Shown in pieces: positions 45,198 to 56,099 of a stretch of 64,000 bases of DNA. The DNA is taken from positions 37,419,562-37,483,561 of the forward strand of contig CM055063.1 in assembly GCA_029204045.2 (NCBI GenBank), in the 5' to 3' direction. The stretch comes from Tillandsia leiboldiana (lineage: Eukaryota; Streptophyta; Magnoliopsida; Poales; Bromeliaceae). Made by a program: the position numbers and the translations under genes. The notes beneath the pieces were generated by a model that did no database searches, was not told the DNA's origin, and saw only the letters and a list, made by a program, of their open reading frames with translations. Every line of letters starts with the position of its first letter. Position 1 is the stretch's first letter.

Positions 45198-48100
45198 GAT
45201 AGGTTGGTATCAGAGCCTAGGTTGTAGGTCATGGAAGACTTAGAAACCCTGGGCTTATGGTTTGACCCTTGGTTGACTTCGTGAGAGTCGTGATTTATAG
45301 CGAGAGTCCTGATTGAGTTTTATACCTCTCCCAAGGGACGGGAAGAGTGATTGCCATGTTTATTCTCCTAAGTGATTATGTTGGCTGCAGACAACATAAT
45401 GCTGTGGAACGGGTGACATGCTTTCGACTTTCGCTGGATTGGGTCGAGCGTTGTTGTGTGCTATTTTGCAGTTTCGTCGTGGCGAGCTGTGTCTCCCCGA
45501 CGCTGGGTTTTGACCCGTGTACTTCCTGTCATAGCAGTTGAGCTTGAGCGGTTGGTTTTGGGCCAGATTCCCGGGTTGAGGTTAGAGAGTTCCGGACCCA
45601 GATGACAGGATCGTCTGAGGCCTATCAGCGGCAGAGTGAGCGAGCAGCTGGTTTTAGTAACACAGTTGTCGGAGCAGCGGACAGCTCGATAGTGCTTCAT
45701 TCTGAGACCACCCGGTTGCAGTATCCTCAGGGGCGGGGATTTCTGTGGCACCGATGGAGTGAGTAGCCCCCTCTGTGCCAATGTTTAGTGCCGAGGCACC
45801 GAGGCAGGGTAGATAGCTGACAGCTGGTGAGCTGAGGGGACGCGATCGATCTATTGAGCCAGATTTGGCAGATGAACCACCCCGACTCGTAAGATTGAGT
45901 TTGGAGCCTTTAGAGGCAGAGTCGTGGTTGGTGGTGATGGAGTGATCAATTGAGAGCCTCCCTGCGCTAGAGAGTTTTTGGCAGTTGTTGAACTACGCGC
46001 TCCAGGTTCGAGGGACGAGGCGCATAGGATATGTGGCTGGGAGTGGATTGCGCCAGGATACCTTTCAGTTCATTCAGTCCCTCCGTTATAGGTTTTGGCG
46101 CCTCGTTGGAGTAGGCATTGTGTATGGAGCGTGGCGCTGCAGTTCCTTTGGATAGGGATCTGCCGCTAGAGGCGAGTTCAGGATATTGGCGCTTGGTGCC
46201 GGGTGATGGAGGACAAATCGGCCGGCAGAGGCACTTCTGATTTTCTTTCCAGGATGACGGGTTCCTGAGATGCCAGAGATCGGGTGGACCCCGATGGCAG
46301 CATCAGCATCCATATCAAAGTGGCGCAGCGGTAGCGTGGATTTGTTATCTGCGGAGGACCTTATTCGTCGCCTCAGTGTGAGCAGAGACAGAGGTTGTGC
46401 TCCCTTTGTGTTTGGTCTAGATTTTTCCTTGCAGATTGAGCGACAACCGCCGGCATCGAATGGATGAATCTGTGCCGCCCGGTTGGAGGGCGCCACGGCA
46501 GTGGATGGAGTTGTTGCAAGTGTGTTTTCATCACAGCAGCCGGAGTTAGAGCATGTGCATTCCTGCATGGACTAGAGGCAGAATTATTACCACATGCACT
46601 AGAGGTACAGGTTTCTGTTGTTGTTGTGCATGTGGAGGAGACTTTTGGATCATGTCCAGTGCAGCTGAGACTGCGAGTTACCGGCAGACTTAATGGTAAT
46701 TGTGGCAGTTCGGTATCTTGACCATGTGCTTGAGAGTGATTGGCACAACGCCACAGGATGTTTTGGCTGAGGAGTGAGAGGACGTCGATTTTCTACGAGG
46801 CAGACGAGAGGAGGTTTGGTTGTTAAGACTGTTAGAGCACACAGGCTTTAGCGACAGTGTGAGAGGTGTTTTTTGGCGGCACCGGGATTCAAGGATATCT
46901 CTGTTGCCCACGAGATCCTGGGTGTGATTTCACCTGAGCTGTTGACGATGCCGCCGGTTAGGGAGATAGAGATTGCGTTTGACGTGGTTCGGGGAACCGC
47001 GCCACCCTTGATAGCACCTCATTGGATGTCGCCTGTAGAGCTGAGAGAGCTGATGGCGCAGTTGCAGGATCTGATGGATCGAGGGGTCTGTTTGACCTAG
47101 TGCCACGCCGTTGATATACGGTGGTGATGCCACGTCGTTGATACACGACTGTGAGGGTCCTTTTATGGTTCGAGTGTAGACAGGTCCGAGTGGTATCTAG
47201 GACCTTTTGATGGGGCTATATGCAGGCAGTTATTGTATGATGCGAGTACCTACTCAAAATCAGACAGCCGAGGATCTTGTCTAGATGGCGTTCAGGACAC
47301 GGTAGGGCATCTCGAGCTCACAGTGAGGCCAAGTGGATTGATTAATGCCCTGCCACTTTTATGATTTGAGGAATTGTGCTCCAGCTATGCTTGATTGGTT
47401 TGGTAACAAGATCCTCCAGGGATATTTTGATTTACTCCCAGAGCGATGTGGAGCACGAGGAGCACTTGTGGATGTGCTACCATGCCCGTGTGGATGAAGT
47501 GGTATGCCAAGTTATTGAGGTACAAGTTTTAGCTTCTGAAGCATACCTTCTTGGGTCGCATTGTGTTAGCCGTAGGGGCGGCGGTGGAAATTCGGCCAAT
47601 ATGGATACCATTTGGGAATTGGCCGAGGTCGACAATTATGGTCAAGGTAAGGGGCTTCTTGGACTGGGCAGTGCCAGGAGAGCTTGGCAATCGGATGATG
47701 AGACTGATACCAGCGCCAATGCTAGCATTTCCAGTGTTGGGAGAGAGATCTGCGAGTTTTAGTGATGCCTTCTATCGTGACCGTGGAGTTATCATTGGGT
47801 CATTGTTGAGCATTCTGGATCACCCAGACAGGGCCACGGCGTTGGCGGATACCTGGAGCAGGAAAGCTGTCTGGGGTTGAGTTGGATGATTCCACAGCTG
47901 GCGCTGTGTGGACTGTTGAGGCAAACATGGCTTGTGGTTGTGTCCCTGAGGGTTCCTTTGGATGATAGATCGCGACTGAGTAGTTCACTCGGATGGTCAA
48001 GATTCGGGAGTGACCGAGTGAGGACCCCTCCTTGTTAGGGCTATTTTCCTTATTGGATAATCATGTGGGTGTGTTTCGGATTGCCTTGGTTAAGTTGACA

Positions 48101-48491
48101 CAGGTTGTGGTTTGGTGCGTGTTGCACTGGCGGTTATCTTGTTTCCCCCAACTTTTGATGGAACCCCTGTTGTTTTTCATGTCTCAGCTCAGGAAGGTTA
48201 TGTTTTTGGATTCCTCGACCGTGATTGACTCGCCCCATTTGAGATCTAGGAATGTTTAGAGTACGAGGGACGCCCGTTGCGAATTCTGGCTCGTGAGATT
48301 AGAGGTTGCGCAATCGGGCTATGCCGTACTGGTTGTCGCTGTTGTTGTTGTTGAGGAGTGATCACGGGGAGTGAGTAGCAACTTGGAGCTGGAGATGATG
48401 ATGATGATGATGAGTACTTACCCTTAGTGTTTGTGACTCCTGATGGAATTGAGCTAGTTTCGAGGACGAAACTTTCTTTAGTGGGGGAGGA
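45198..48491 (+). pseudogene. Non-coding interior of Z (decayed gag-pol)
   Basis: 3.3 kb with no long frame. It is colinear with the A interiors and shares their lost gag start and an early stop after the protease-RT linker (GVCLT then TAG, about 47085-47100). Recognisable pieces: linker MPPVREIEIAFDVVRGTAP (about 46950) and YSQSDVEHEEHL of RT (about 47440). At the position of the W stop codon Z has CAG (about 47065). Leader hairpin 45375-45400; hairpin and polypurine tract 48456-48491. Confidence 0.85.
45375..45400 (+). other. Leader hairpin with palindromic loop (Z)
   Basis: ATTATGTTG pairs with CAACATAAT (9 bp) around loop GCTGCAGA. The terminal pair is A-T here and G-C in A, a compensatory change. 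Confidence 0.6.
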
Positions 48492-50003
48492 TGTGAGGAC
48501 CTGGATCCCCACGACGAGATTACTGGTTGATCAGCAGCTCCTGGAGGCCTATGTGGCGTGTCGGTGGCGTTTGTACACCAATTGGACACTAGTGATGGAC
48601 TCGGAGTGGTTAATGGATCACGAGAGTAGTCAGATGACTCCGTCGAATGTTTAGAATTGGTTTTGCGCGCAATGGATATTAAAATTGGGCTCAGCGCGAA
48701 GTTTGGACAAAAGAACATCTTTCCGGATGCCTTCGGCAAATTTTAGAGTTGGAATTTGGCCAATCGGACTTCAGATTTGGATTCAACGCACGAAAACGAT
48801 GAAAATGGACTATTCACTTGCATTTTTCGGAGCCCGGATGACGCGCACGATTTTCGAGGCAAGGGATCACTGTTCCGGCGGCTGGGGCAGCACCGGCGAC
48901 GGCGGCGGACGGTGGCGCGGGCTCGGGCAGGCACAGGAGCGGCGGCGGGCAGGCGCGGGCAGCGCGCAGTGCGTGGGCAGGCGCGCGGGCAGGTGCGCGG
49001 TCCACGGGCGGGCGTGCACCGGAAGGCAGGACACGTGGCAGCTTGTGACTTGTTGGTGTTGTGGGTGTGGTCCACGGGAAATTTGAGCGGGTGTACGGTG
49101 GACCGAGGGAGGACACGTGGCGATCTATGGTTGGCTGGTCCACATGCGCGCAGTCCACGGAGCGGGTGCAGGCCGCCTCGGGGCGCGTGCGTGCAGGGGT
49201 GTCGGGCGGCGGTGCAGGCGCGCACGTGGGCGACTGTTTGACCGAGTGCGGTCCACGTGTCGCCACCTCAGTGCGCCACGTGTCGAGCAGCGGATGGCCG
49301 ATGTGGCTGTTCACTGTTCGGGTGAGACGTGGCGGGCCCTGGGCTTTCCGGGCGTGAACACTGTTGGGCCGGGCCCAATACTGTAGCAGCCCGGTTCGTG
49401 CGGGCGCCGGAAAATCGGCCCAAAAGCCCAATATCCGGATTTTCGGGTTGAGCCTATAAATAGGCCCTTTTGCTCACCGAGTAGAGCTTTTTCCCGAGCT
49501 CTTTGGCCAGTGCACCCTTCACCAAAGTTGTTGATCTCCTCGCTGTGCATCTCGTGGAGAAGGCTCGGAATTTTTGGAAGGCGCGGCGTCGACGACTTCG
49601 GCATCGTAGCACAGAGCGACATACTTTCATCGCAGGCCCGTTATCGTCGTATTTCGGTCTGAGAGATTCACAGAGCTACCCCGACAGTATTTTCAGACGA
49701 TTTTTACGGCGTTGGATTCATGAGAGGTATATCTACGATTCTTGTATTGTCCACTTTTCTCAGATTTGAGCTTTGTTTGGGGTTCTGGGTACGTTTTTAA
49801 ACCCCTTTGCCGCTGATGGAATTTCTGGACAGCGACACCTTGCCGGATTTTTATCTTCGCAACCGGGCATCGGATGGAGATGTGCCTACATACCTTTTGC
49901 ATCTACGCGTCGCGAGGATCATCACCATATTTTTCTTGGATTTTTCTGAGACCTTCCCGCAGGTATACTTTTCCCTTTTATCTGTGCAAGATTTTACAGT
50001 TGC
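48492..50003 (+). mobile_element. 3' LTR of Z, truncated
   Basis: It begins TGTGAGGACC after the polypurine tract and matches 41453-42984. It stops in the leader region and is fused to copia LTR sequence. The missing 2.2 kb includes the minisatellite, so the pair cannot be compared there. Confidence 0.9.
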
Positions 50004-50409
50004 GTCGTGGATTCGACGTAGCATCGTGGATTCGATGTGTTGAAGGCGTTTCGTGGATTCGAAACGTGTGCTCGTGGATTCGAGTGGCGTTCGTGGATTC
50101 GAACGTGTGCAGTGGACGTGCAGTCGGTGAACGCAAGATCCGAAGAAGTTGAAGGAGGGGTTGGAGTCCGTGGAGTCGGTAATCACCTTGTTATTCTTCT
50201 ATTCTTAGTGGATTGTTATTGCGTGTTGGTCCCGTGGTTTTTCTCCTGGATTGGAGTTTCCACGTATATCTCGGTGTGCTGTTTTTATTTTCCGCATTGG
50301 TTTTTATTTTGCACTGAGATTGGTTTTTTGATTATTACACCTATTCACCCCCCCTCTAGTTGTTTGATAGAACCTATTTAGATCCTTGTGGATCCTTTAA
50401 AAACCAACA
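50004..50409 (+). mobile_element. Truncated 5' LTR of second copia element
   Basis: It corresponds to about 34377-34891 of the first element: hairpin array (50003-50106), then the LTR tail ending CCAACA, with about 100 bases missing after the array (one of two GGTCCGAAGAAG-type blocks). The first 880 bases are missing at the fusion with LTR Z. Confidence 0.85.
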
Positions 50410-50443
50410 ATTAGTATCAGAGAGGGTTTTAGGTTTTTCTATC

Positions 50444-50541
50444 ATGTCGGGTGAAGGTGGTAATATTAGTAGACCTCCTCTTTTTGATGGGACCAATTAT
50501 GCCTATTGGAAAGTGCGGATGAAAGCTTTTCTCATCGCAAT
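50444..50541 (+). pseudogene. gag: Start of copia gag, interrupted by W
   Basis: MSGEGGNISRPPLFDGTNY... matches the first copia Gag for 32 residues, then breaks at FLIAI where element W begins. The rest resumes at 62091 after the duplicated GCAAT. Confidence 0.9.
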
Positions 50542-50870
50542 TGTAGTGTTCTGGTTTTTTCCCATGCAACTTTCTGATGAATCCACTGTGTAGAACACCT
50601 AGTGTTGGTGTGTCTGGCCCATGGTGCATCAAAGGGGTGCCACAGATGGACCTTGTGAGACTTTGATAGCTGATTTGGCCTTCGGGTGCATTTGCCGAAT
50701 TTTAGAAAAGGTTTTGGGCCAATCTGAGGTTGGATTTGGATTCAGCGCGGAAAAACACTTGAAAACGGCTATTTGCTTGTTAAATTTGGAGTCCGGATGA
50801 CCAAAAACGGGCTTCCGGAAGTTTTCGGGGATTTTCGGTGCATGGGGGAGGCTCATGGACCGGCCTGAGC

Positions 50871-51265
50871 CACGTGGCAACCTATTATTGGCCGGCTCAC
50901 GCAGCTCGGTCCACGGGGAGGCGCGGCGGTGCATGGACCGCGGGCGGGGGACGCGTGGCGTGCCCGGAATGGCCGGCGCACGCGGCACGGCTCAGCGATT
51001 TTGCGGGGTTGCGGTGGACCGGGCGCATGACACGTGGCGGCTTGGGATTTGCTGGCTCACGAGGGCGCGGTCCACGGTGTGCGCAGAGGGGCGCCTCGGG
51101 ACAGCGCGCGCACAGGAGCGCCAGGCGGGCGGTCGGCCGCACTCGAGTGCGCCACGTGTCGCCTCGTGTGTGGGCGGCCGTACCTACCCCCGTTGACCGC
51201 AGGGGGACACGCGGCGCGCAGCGGGCCACCTTGCACCGCTGTCCCCTGTTATGGGGCGACGTGGC
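50871..51265 (+). promoter_or_regulatory. G-box/ABRE cluster in W U3
   Basis: CACGTGGC at 50871 and 51031, CCACGTGTC at about 51152, GACGTGGC at 51258, and near matches such as ACGCGTGGC (50951). All lie upstream of the TATA box at 51380. The 3' LTR has the same set. Confidence 0.55.
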
Positions 51266-51379
51266 ATCACCAGGAGATTTCGGCCGCGTCGGACAGGGAG
51301 TGTGCGACCGGGTTTTCGGGCGCAGTGCGCCCGAATCTTGCGCCCGAAAACCCGGCCCGTTAGTGTTGTGGGCTGGGAC

Positions 51380-51387
51380 TATAAATA
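51380..51387 (+). promoter_or_regulatory. LTR TATA box (W)
   Basis: TATAAATA after the GC-rich U3. The 3' LTR copy is at 59721-59728. Confidence 0.75.
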
Positions 51388-52876
51388 GGGGACTTTGGGT
51401 CACTTAGCTCTTTTTCTGAGCGGTTTTTCACAGGGATTTCTCTTGGGCGATTTTTCCTCTACTTGTTCCTCATTCCACTGAACATCCCTGGGATTTTTAG
51501 GGGCACGCATCCCGAGGTTAGCGATTTTTCAGCGCGGCGCGACGCTTGTTCTCCGGCGACCCGCTTCGCCCCTTCTCAGTGTTTGGGCTGCCCTGACTCA
51601 CCCCGACATCCGATTCCGCCGATTTTCACGCCGTTGGACTCACGACAGGTAGGACTTCAACTCCTGTGTTTTGAGGTTCCTCGTTTTCCGTGCTTATCTT
51701 GGAGATTTCGGAGCACCCATTTGACCCATTTTTCTTCGCGGACTTTTGGACAGCACCGCGGTGTTCTTGCCGTATCTTTTTGCTCATACGTCGGATCGAG
51801 GCGATTCAAAAGATAAATTTCATCTACGCTTCGCAAGGAGTCTCCTGGATTTTTCTCAGATTTTTTTGGTTTTTGCAAGAGGGTGAGAATCTCCTTTTTC
51901 TGTGGTTCTTTGTTACAGAAATTTGGTACAGTTTGGATTGGGGTGTTTCCCTTGCCGGATTTTTATCTCAACATAGGAAACTCCGATTTGGGCGTGCAGG
52001 TACTCGTTTCGACGGGTTCGTCGCGAGGATCGCGATAGTATTTTTCTTTGTTTTTTCTGGGCATTTTTCGCAGGTAAAAATTGGAGAATTCTGGACTGTG
52101 GTATTAAGGGACAGATTTTGGGAAATTGTGAATGAATAGCTTATGTACTTTCCTTTGGGGTATTTTGTACAGATTGGTGGTGAGTATTTGGACTGAGCTT
52201 GGGTTTCGCTTTTGGGAACTTGGATTAGCGCTCGAGGTGGGTGATGTTGTGAACCTCCTACTTATGATCTGTCACTAGACCTATTGGAATGATCTTGATC
52301 ATGTTGTTAGTAGAACTGTGAAATGGACCTAGCATGCTTGTATGAGATCATGGTTTCTTTGTTAATACTTGCATTGTCAGAAAACTACAAGTTAGTAGGT
52401 TGTGTTTCCATGCTTTAGATATCTAATATAATTACTTGGAAATCATGCTAAATCCATAACATGTTGAATGTTTAATGAAAGGTTGGGATATGCGGTTAGA
52501 ATACTTAAAATGGTTTCATCAAGGAAAGGACTTTTGAATGCTTGAATGGTCACCTAGATAGGCCACATTTTTCTGCTACACTATCATGCTGGAATTGACT
52601 TAGGAGAAACCATGTTTCATTCTTTCTCCAGTCACTTAGACATAGGGGATAGTATGCTCTGATTAGAGCAGGGACTGGGATAGTGTAGTCAGCTTTGGGA
52701 TTTGGGGACAGGCAGGTTGAGGATAGGGTACTCGCGGCAACCGCGGATTTCGGGCGGTTGACCGGACTGTTATTAGTGCATCAGATTTGGGGATAGGGGA
52801 CCGGGACTTCTTTAGTAGATGGGTTGTTCCCACTTAAGTAGAGTCTTGGTCCAGTCCGACTATATCGGGTTACTTG

Positions 52877-53015
52877 TGACCGTGCCGGTCAGGAGCCGGT
52901 CTGTTGCAGTACTTGAGACCGTGCCGGTCTGTTGCAGTACTTATGACCGTGCCGGTCAGGAGCCGGTCTGTTGCCTCGGGGATGGGACCGTGTCGGTCAG
53001 GAACCGGTCTGCATC
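52877..53015 (+). repeat. Tandem GACCGTGCCGGTC repeats in LTR W
   Basis: Four units of roughly 35 to 45 bases, each with GACCG...CGGTC dyads and ending in CCGGTCTGTTGCAG or similar. The second unit lacks 12 bases present in the 3' LTR copy (61219-61370). It encodes nothing. Confidence 0.75.
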
Positions 53016-53227
53016 CCGCAGCGGAGATGTGAGTTAGTGGGCATAGTAGGCAGTACCGGTGCTCACCGGTGTCTAGATTGGGTTACCCAGGCAGGCGTAT
53101 GTATACGCTGACGTATGCATTTAGCTACTCCTTTAGCTTATTACTTGAGAGGCATCTTCGTGATAGCTTTTATCAGTTATTATACGTATAGCTCACCACC
53201 TTGTTTTATCTCTCCGCCTCTTGTAGT

Positions 53228-53289
53228 CCTAGTGGGCAGGTCTGTGGTAGAGGTTTACCCACTAGGGGAGGCTATTGTTTTTATAATAG
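53228..53289 (+). other. Two conserved U5 hairpins in LTR W
   Basis: CCTAGTGGG (53228-53236) pairs with CCCACTAGG (53258-53266). Next, CTATT (53272-53276) pairs with AATAG (53285-53289). LTR X has CTACT/AGTAG at the second, a paired change. A has TGAGAACT/AGTTCTCA at about the same place. Confidence 0.5.
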
Positions 53290-53745
53290 TTCTGACCCCC
53301 ACTGTTTTTCCCTTTTCTTGTCCCCTTTGTTTTGCAGAGTCATCTGCTGGAGTTGCGGGACCCTCTTCCCAGGATCGAGGTAAGAGGATCGCTGACTAGA
53401 TAGCCGCTACCCCGAGCTCGAGTTTAGTAGTTTTGTTGTATCCCCTGTACTCTCAGACGGTTGTATTTTCTTTTATTTTTGGGTCTGGCTGCGGCCAGCT
53501 GGTTGTATTTATTTCGTGAGCTGGGAGAGACACATGTATATTCTTGAGAGATTATTGTACTTTTATTTCTAGCATTTGTCTGAGATGTACTAGTTTCAGT
53601 TTAGCTCTGTTTTATGCTCCAGTATTATTTCTGTTACATCTGAGCAGGTTACCAGCGCTTCGTGTACACGGGAAATACCGTGTGCACGGCGGATCTGTGA
53701 ACGAGCCCGGGTTCTGGTTTACACCCGGGGCGTGACAGATTAGTT

Positions 53746-53757
53746 TGGTATCAGAGC
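53746..53757 (+). other. Primer binding site of W
   Basis: TGGTATCAGAGC lies eight bases after the LTR end, complementary to initiator-Met tRNA. Confidence 0.85.
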
Positions 53758-53900
53758 TTAGGGATAGGTCAGTCGGGACTTAGGAAACCCTAGGCTTTTT
53801 GGCAGACCCTAGGAAGGCAGGGCGTGAGTGACGCGATATTTTGCGAAAGTCGGCAATTTGTTATTAAACTCTTCCTGTGAGTGGAGAGGGATTGGCATAG

Positions 53901-53957
53901 CCTATTTCTGGTGGACTGTTATGTTGGCTGCAGACAACATAAGGTTACAGAAATAGG
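53901..53957 (+). other. Two-tier leader stem-loop with palindromic loop (W)
   Basis: The outer 10-bp stem is CCTATTTCTG (53901-53910) with CAGAAATAGG (53948-53957). The inner 8-bp stem is TTATGTTG (53919) with CAACATAA (53935). The loop GCTGCAGA holds CTGCAG, which can pair with a second copy of itself. It lies between the primer site and the gag ATG, the usual place of packaging and dimerisation signals. Function is inferred. Confidence 0.6.
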
Positions 53958-54032
53958 GGAATGTCCATGACTTTCGCTGGATTGGGTCGAGTGTGGTTTT
54001 GTTTACTGACCCGTGGTTTCTTGTGTGGCAGG

Positions 54033-56099
54033 ATGCCTCCTAGGCGGCAGATCCCTACTTGGGGTACTCCTACACCCCCGGAGGAGCCGGAGCAGCCCGG
54101 GCCTTCTGAGATCAGTGAGCTGAGGGCCATGGTGGCCCAGTTGGCGGAGAGTCACCGCCGACAGGAGCAGAGGTTTGAGCAGTTGCTGGCTCAGGTTGCG
54201 GCACCTCCCCCTACTACTGTAGAGGCCCCTGTACCACCGGTTGTACCGCCGGCTATTCCACTTGTCCCTACGGCACCGTCGTCTAGCAGTGGGGCTCAGG
54301 GGGTGATCAGGCCATTGACCCCAGCGGAGGAGCAGGAGTTTGCTGACAAACTCACACAGTTCTGTAAGCGAGGACCACCTAGGTTCTCGGGGCGGAGCAG
54401 TCACCCAGCAGAGATAGGATCGTGGTTAGCATCAATGGAGAAGTTGTTCAGAGATTTCTTCATTGATCCGAGATTCAGAGTACACATGGCCGTACATTGT
54501 CTAGAGGGGGATGCAGATGCTTGGTGGCGTCGGGTCGAGCCCTTAGAGTTTCAGATCACCCGACAGCTACCCTGGTTGGAGTTCAGGAGGATGATCCTTG
54601 ACACTTACTTCTCCACGAGCATGAAGAAGAAGATAGAAGATGACTTGAAGAACCTTCAGCAGGGTGATCGCCCAGTGTGGGACTATTTCCAGGAGTTTAC
54701 GCAGTTGCTCAACTGCGTACCCTATGTTGCCAGGGATGGGCTGCACCAGGTGGAGCTGTTTGAGACAGGTCTGCGCCCTGAGATCTATACCTTGGTGCAC
54801 GCCCAGAGGCTTCAGACTTTATCAGAGGCAGTGGATCATGCACAGTGGGTCGAGAGGGGAGATCATGTTGTTTCTAGACGCGGAGGTCTGGTCGCTCAGA
54901 GTTCTGAGAGGAAGCGACCAGCATCGGACGATGGGGGACAGGCCAGTTCCTGGAGGCCGCCCCGACCGCCACCGCCTCAGTTTACGGGCCGTGGGCGTTC
55001 GGAGCGGCGAGGGCCTGGGGGATCCCAGAGACCCCCGCAGCATCAGCAGCCCCAGCGACAGCAGCAGCACTCGCAGCAGCAGAGGTCGCAGTCGCGACAG
55101 CAGGGGTCACAGCGGCCGAGGCAGCAGCAGCAGCAGTCGACGCAGCCCCGGTCTACAGTTGGGTGTGTTTTCTGCAGGGGTCAGCACCCCTCCGATACTT
55201 GTGAGATGAGGCACGGTCGCTGTTTCAGATGTGGGCAGTCAGGTCATCGGCGAGCTACTTGCCCTTTTTCGACATCGCCGACTCCTTCCTCAGCATCAGT
55301 CCCTTCGGTGCCCCAGCAGCGGCCTTATGCTCCAGCGAGCAGGGCTCCTTCTTCCCACCCTGCAGATTACCGACCACCAGCTCAGAGCGGACGGGTTTAT
55401 GCCGCCCAGGTGGAGGACTCCTCGGCAGCCGACCACGTGGTGGCAGGTATTATTTTACTTCTCGGCATTAGAGCTCGCACTTTATTTGATACCGGTGCAT
55501 CACATTCTTTTATCAGTAGAGCATTTGCATCATCGCATGGACTAGAGTTAGGTCGGTTGCCGCATGCATTAGAGGTACGGATTCCCGATCATATTTTGCA
55601 TGTAGAGGAGTGTTGTTGGTCTTGCCCTGTACAGCTTGAGTCTTGGATTTTGCCAGCGGACCTGATGGTCCTTAGTCAGCTGCGAGATTTTAACGTTGTG
55701 CTGGGGATGGATTGGCTGGCTCACTATTTCGCGACGATTGATTGCGCCGCGAGGACTGTTACTTTTAACGAGCCAGGCCAGGAGGTGTTCGTTTACAGGG
55801 GGTGCCAGAGTGCTTTCTTTGCCTCTGTGGTTTCGACTTCTCGAGCGAGGCAGATGATGCGCAGTGGATGCGTGGCCTTTTTAGCGTCTGTGGTTAAGGA
55901 GCCCGTGGCGGCACCGGGACTCCCGGATATCCCTATTGTCCACGAGTTCCCGGATGTGTTTCCTCCAGATCTGATTCTTATGCCGCCGGATAGGGAGGTT
56001 GAGTTTTTGATTGACGTAGTTCCAGGAACTGCGCCAATCTCTAAGGCTCCTTACCGAATGGCACCGGCTGAGCTGCGAGAGTTAAAGGTGCAACTCTAG
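54033..56099 (+). CDS. Gag-protease open part of W (688 aa)
   Basis: This is the part translatable before the TAG: Gag with a capsid-type domain, a Gln/Arg-rich low-complexity stretch (about 325-375), two zinc-binding motifs, and an aspartic protease with an intact DTGASHSFI site. It could in principle still give Gag particles. An upstream in-frame ATG at 53961 exists, but MPPRRQ at 54033 fits related Gag starts better. The stop is CAG in the Z relative, so it is read as a recent C-to-T change, not a programmed stop. Confidence 0.8.
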   Translation: MPPRRQIPTWGTPTPPEEPEQPGPSEISELRAMVAQLAESHRRQEQRFEQLLAQVAAPPPTTVEAPVPPVVPPAIPLVPTAPSSSSGAQGVIRPLTPAEEQEFADKLTQFCKRGPPRFSGRSSHPAEIGSWLASMEKLFRDFFIDPRFRVHMAVHCLEGDADAWWRRVEPLEFQITRQLPWLEFRRMILDTYFSTSMKKKIEDDLKNLQQGDRPVWDYFQEFTQLLNCVPYVARDGLHQVELFETGLRPEIYTLVHAQRLQTLSEAVDHAQWVERGDHVVSRRGGLVAQSSERKRPASDDGGQASSWRPPRPPPPQFTGRGRSERRGPGGSQRPPQHQQPQRQQQHSQQQRSQSRQQGSQRPRQQQQQSTQPRSTVGCVFCRGQHPSDTCEMRHGRCFRCGQSGHRRATCPFSTSPTPSSASVPSVPQQRPYAPASRAPSSHPADYRPPAQSGRVYAAQVEDSSAADHVVAGIILLLGIRARTLFDTGASHSFISRAFASSHGLELGRLPHALEVRIPDHILHVEECCWSCPVQLESWILPADLMVLSQLRDFNVVLGMDWLAHYFATIDCAARTVTFNEPGQEVFVYRGCQSAFFASVVSTSRARQMMRSGCVAFLASVVKEPVAAPGLPDIPIVHEFPDVFPPDLILMPPDREVEFLIDVVPGTAPISKAPYRMAPAELRELKVQL

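Larger units (their letters stand above)
50542..53737 (+). mobile_element. 5' LTR of W
   Basis: It runs from TGTAGTGTTCTGG to GGGCGTGACA. G-box sites are at 50871, 51031, 51151 (inverse) and 51258, TATA box 51380-51387, a dyad at 52738-52760, a GACCGTGCCGGTC repeat at 52877-53015, and U5 hairpins at 53228-53289. Confidence 0.95.

Noticed and set aside
50838..51407. 189-codon frame in LTR W (repeated at 59179-59748)
   Set aside because: GC-rich U3 translation, present in both LTRs, Arg/Gly/Ala-rich, no domain.
56097..56099. Programmed stop readthrough in W
   Set aside because: The stop sits between protease and RT, not at the usual gag-pol border, the Z relative has CAG, and no typical readthrough context follows; kept only as a point to check.
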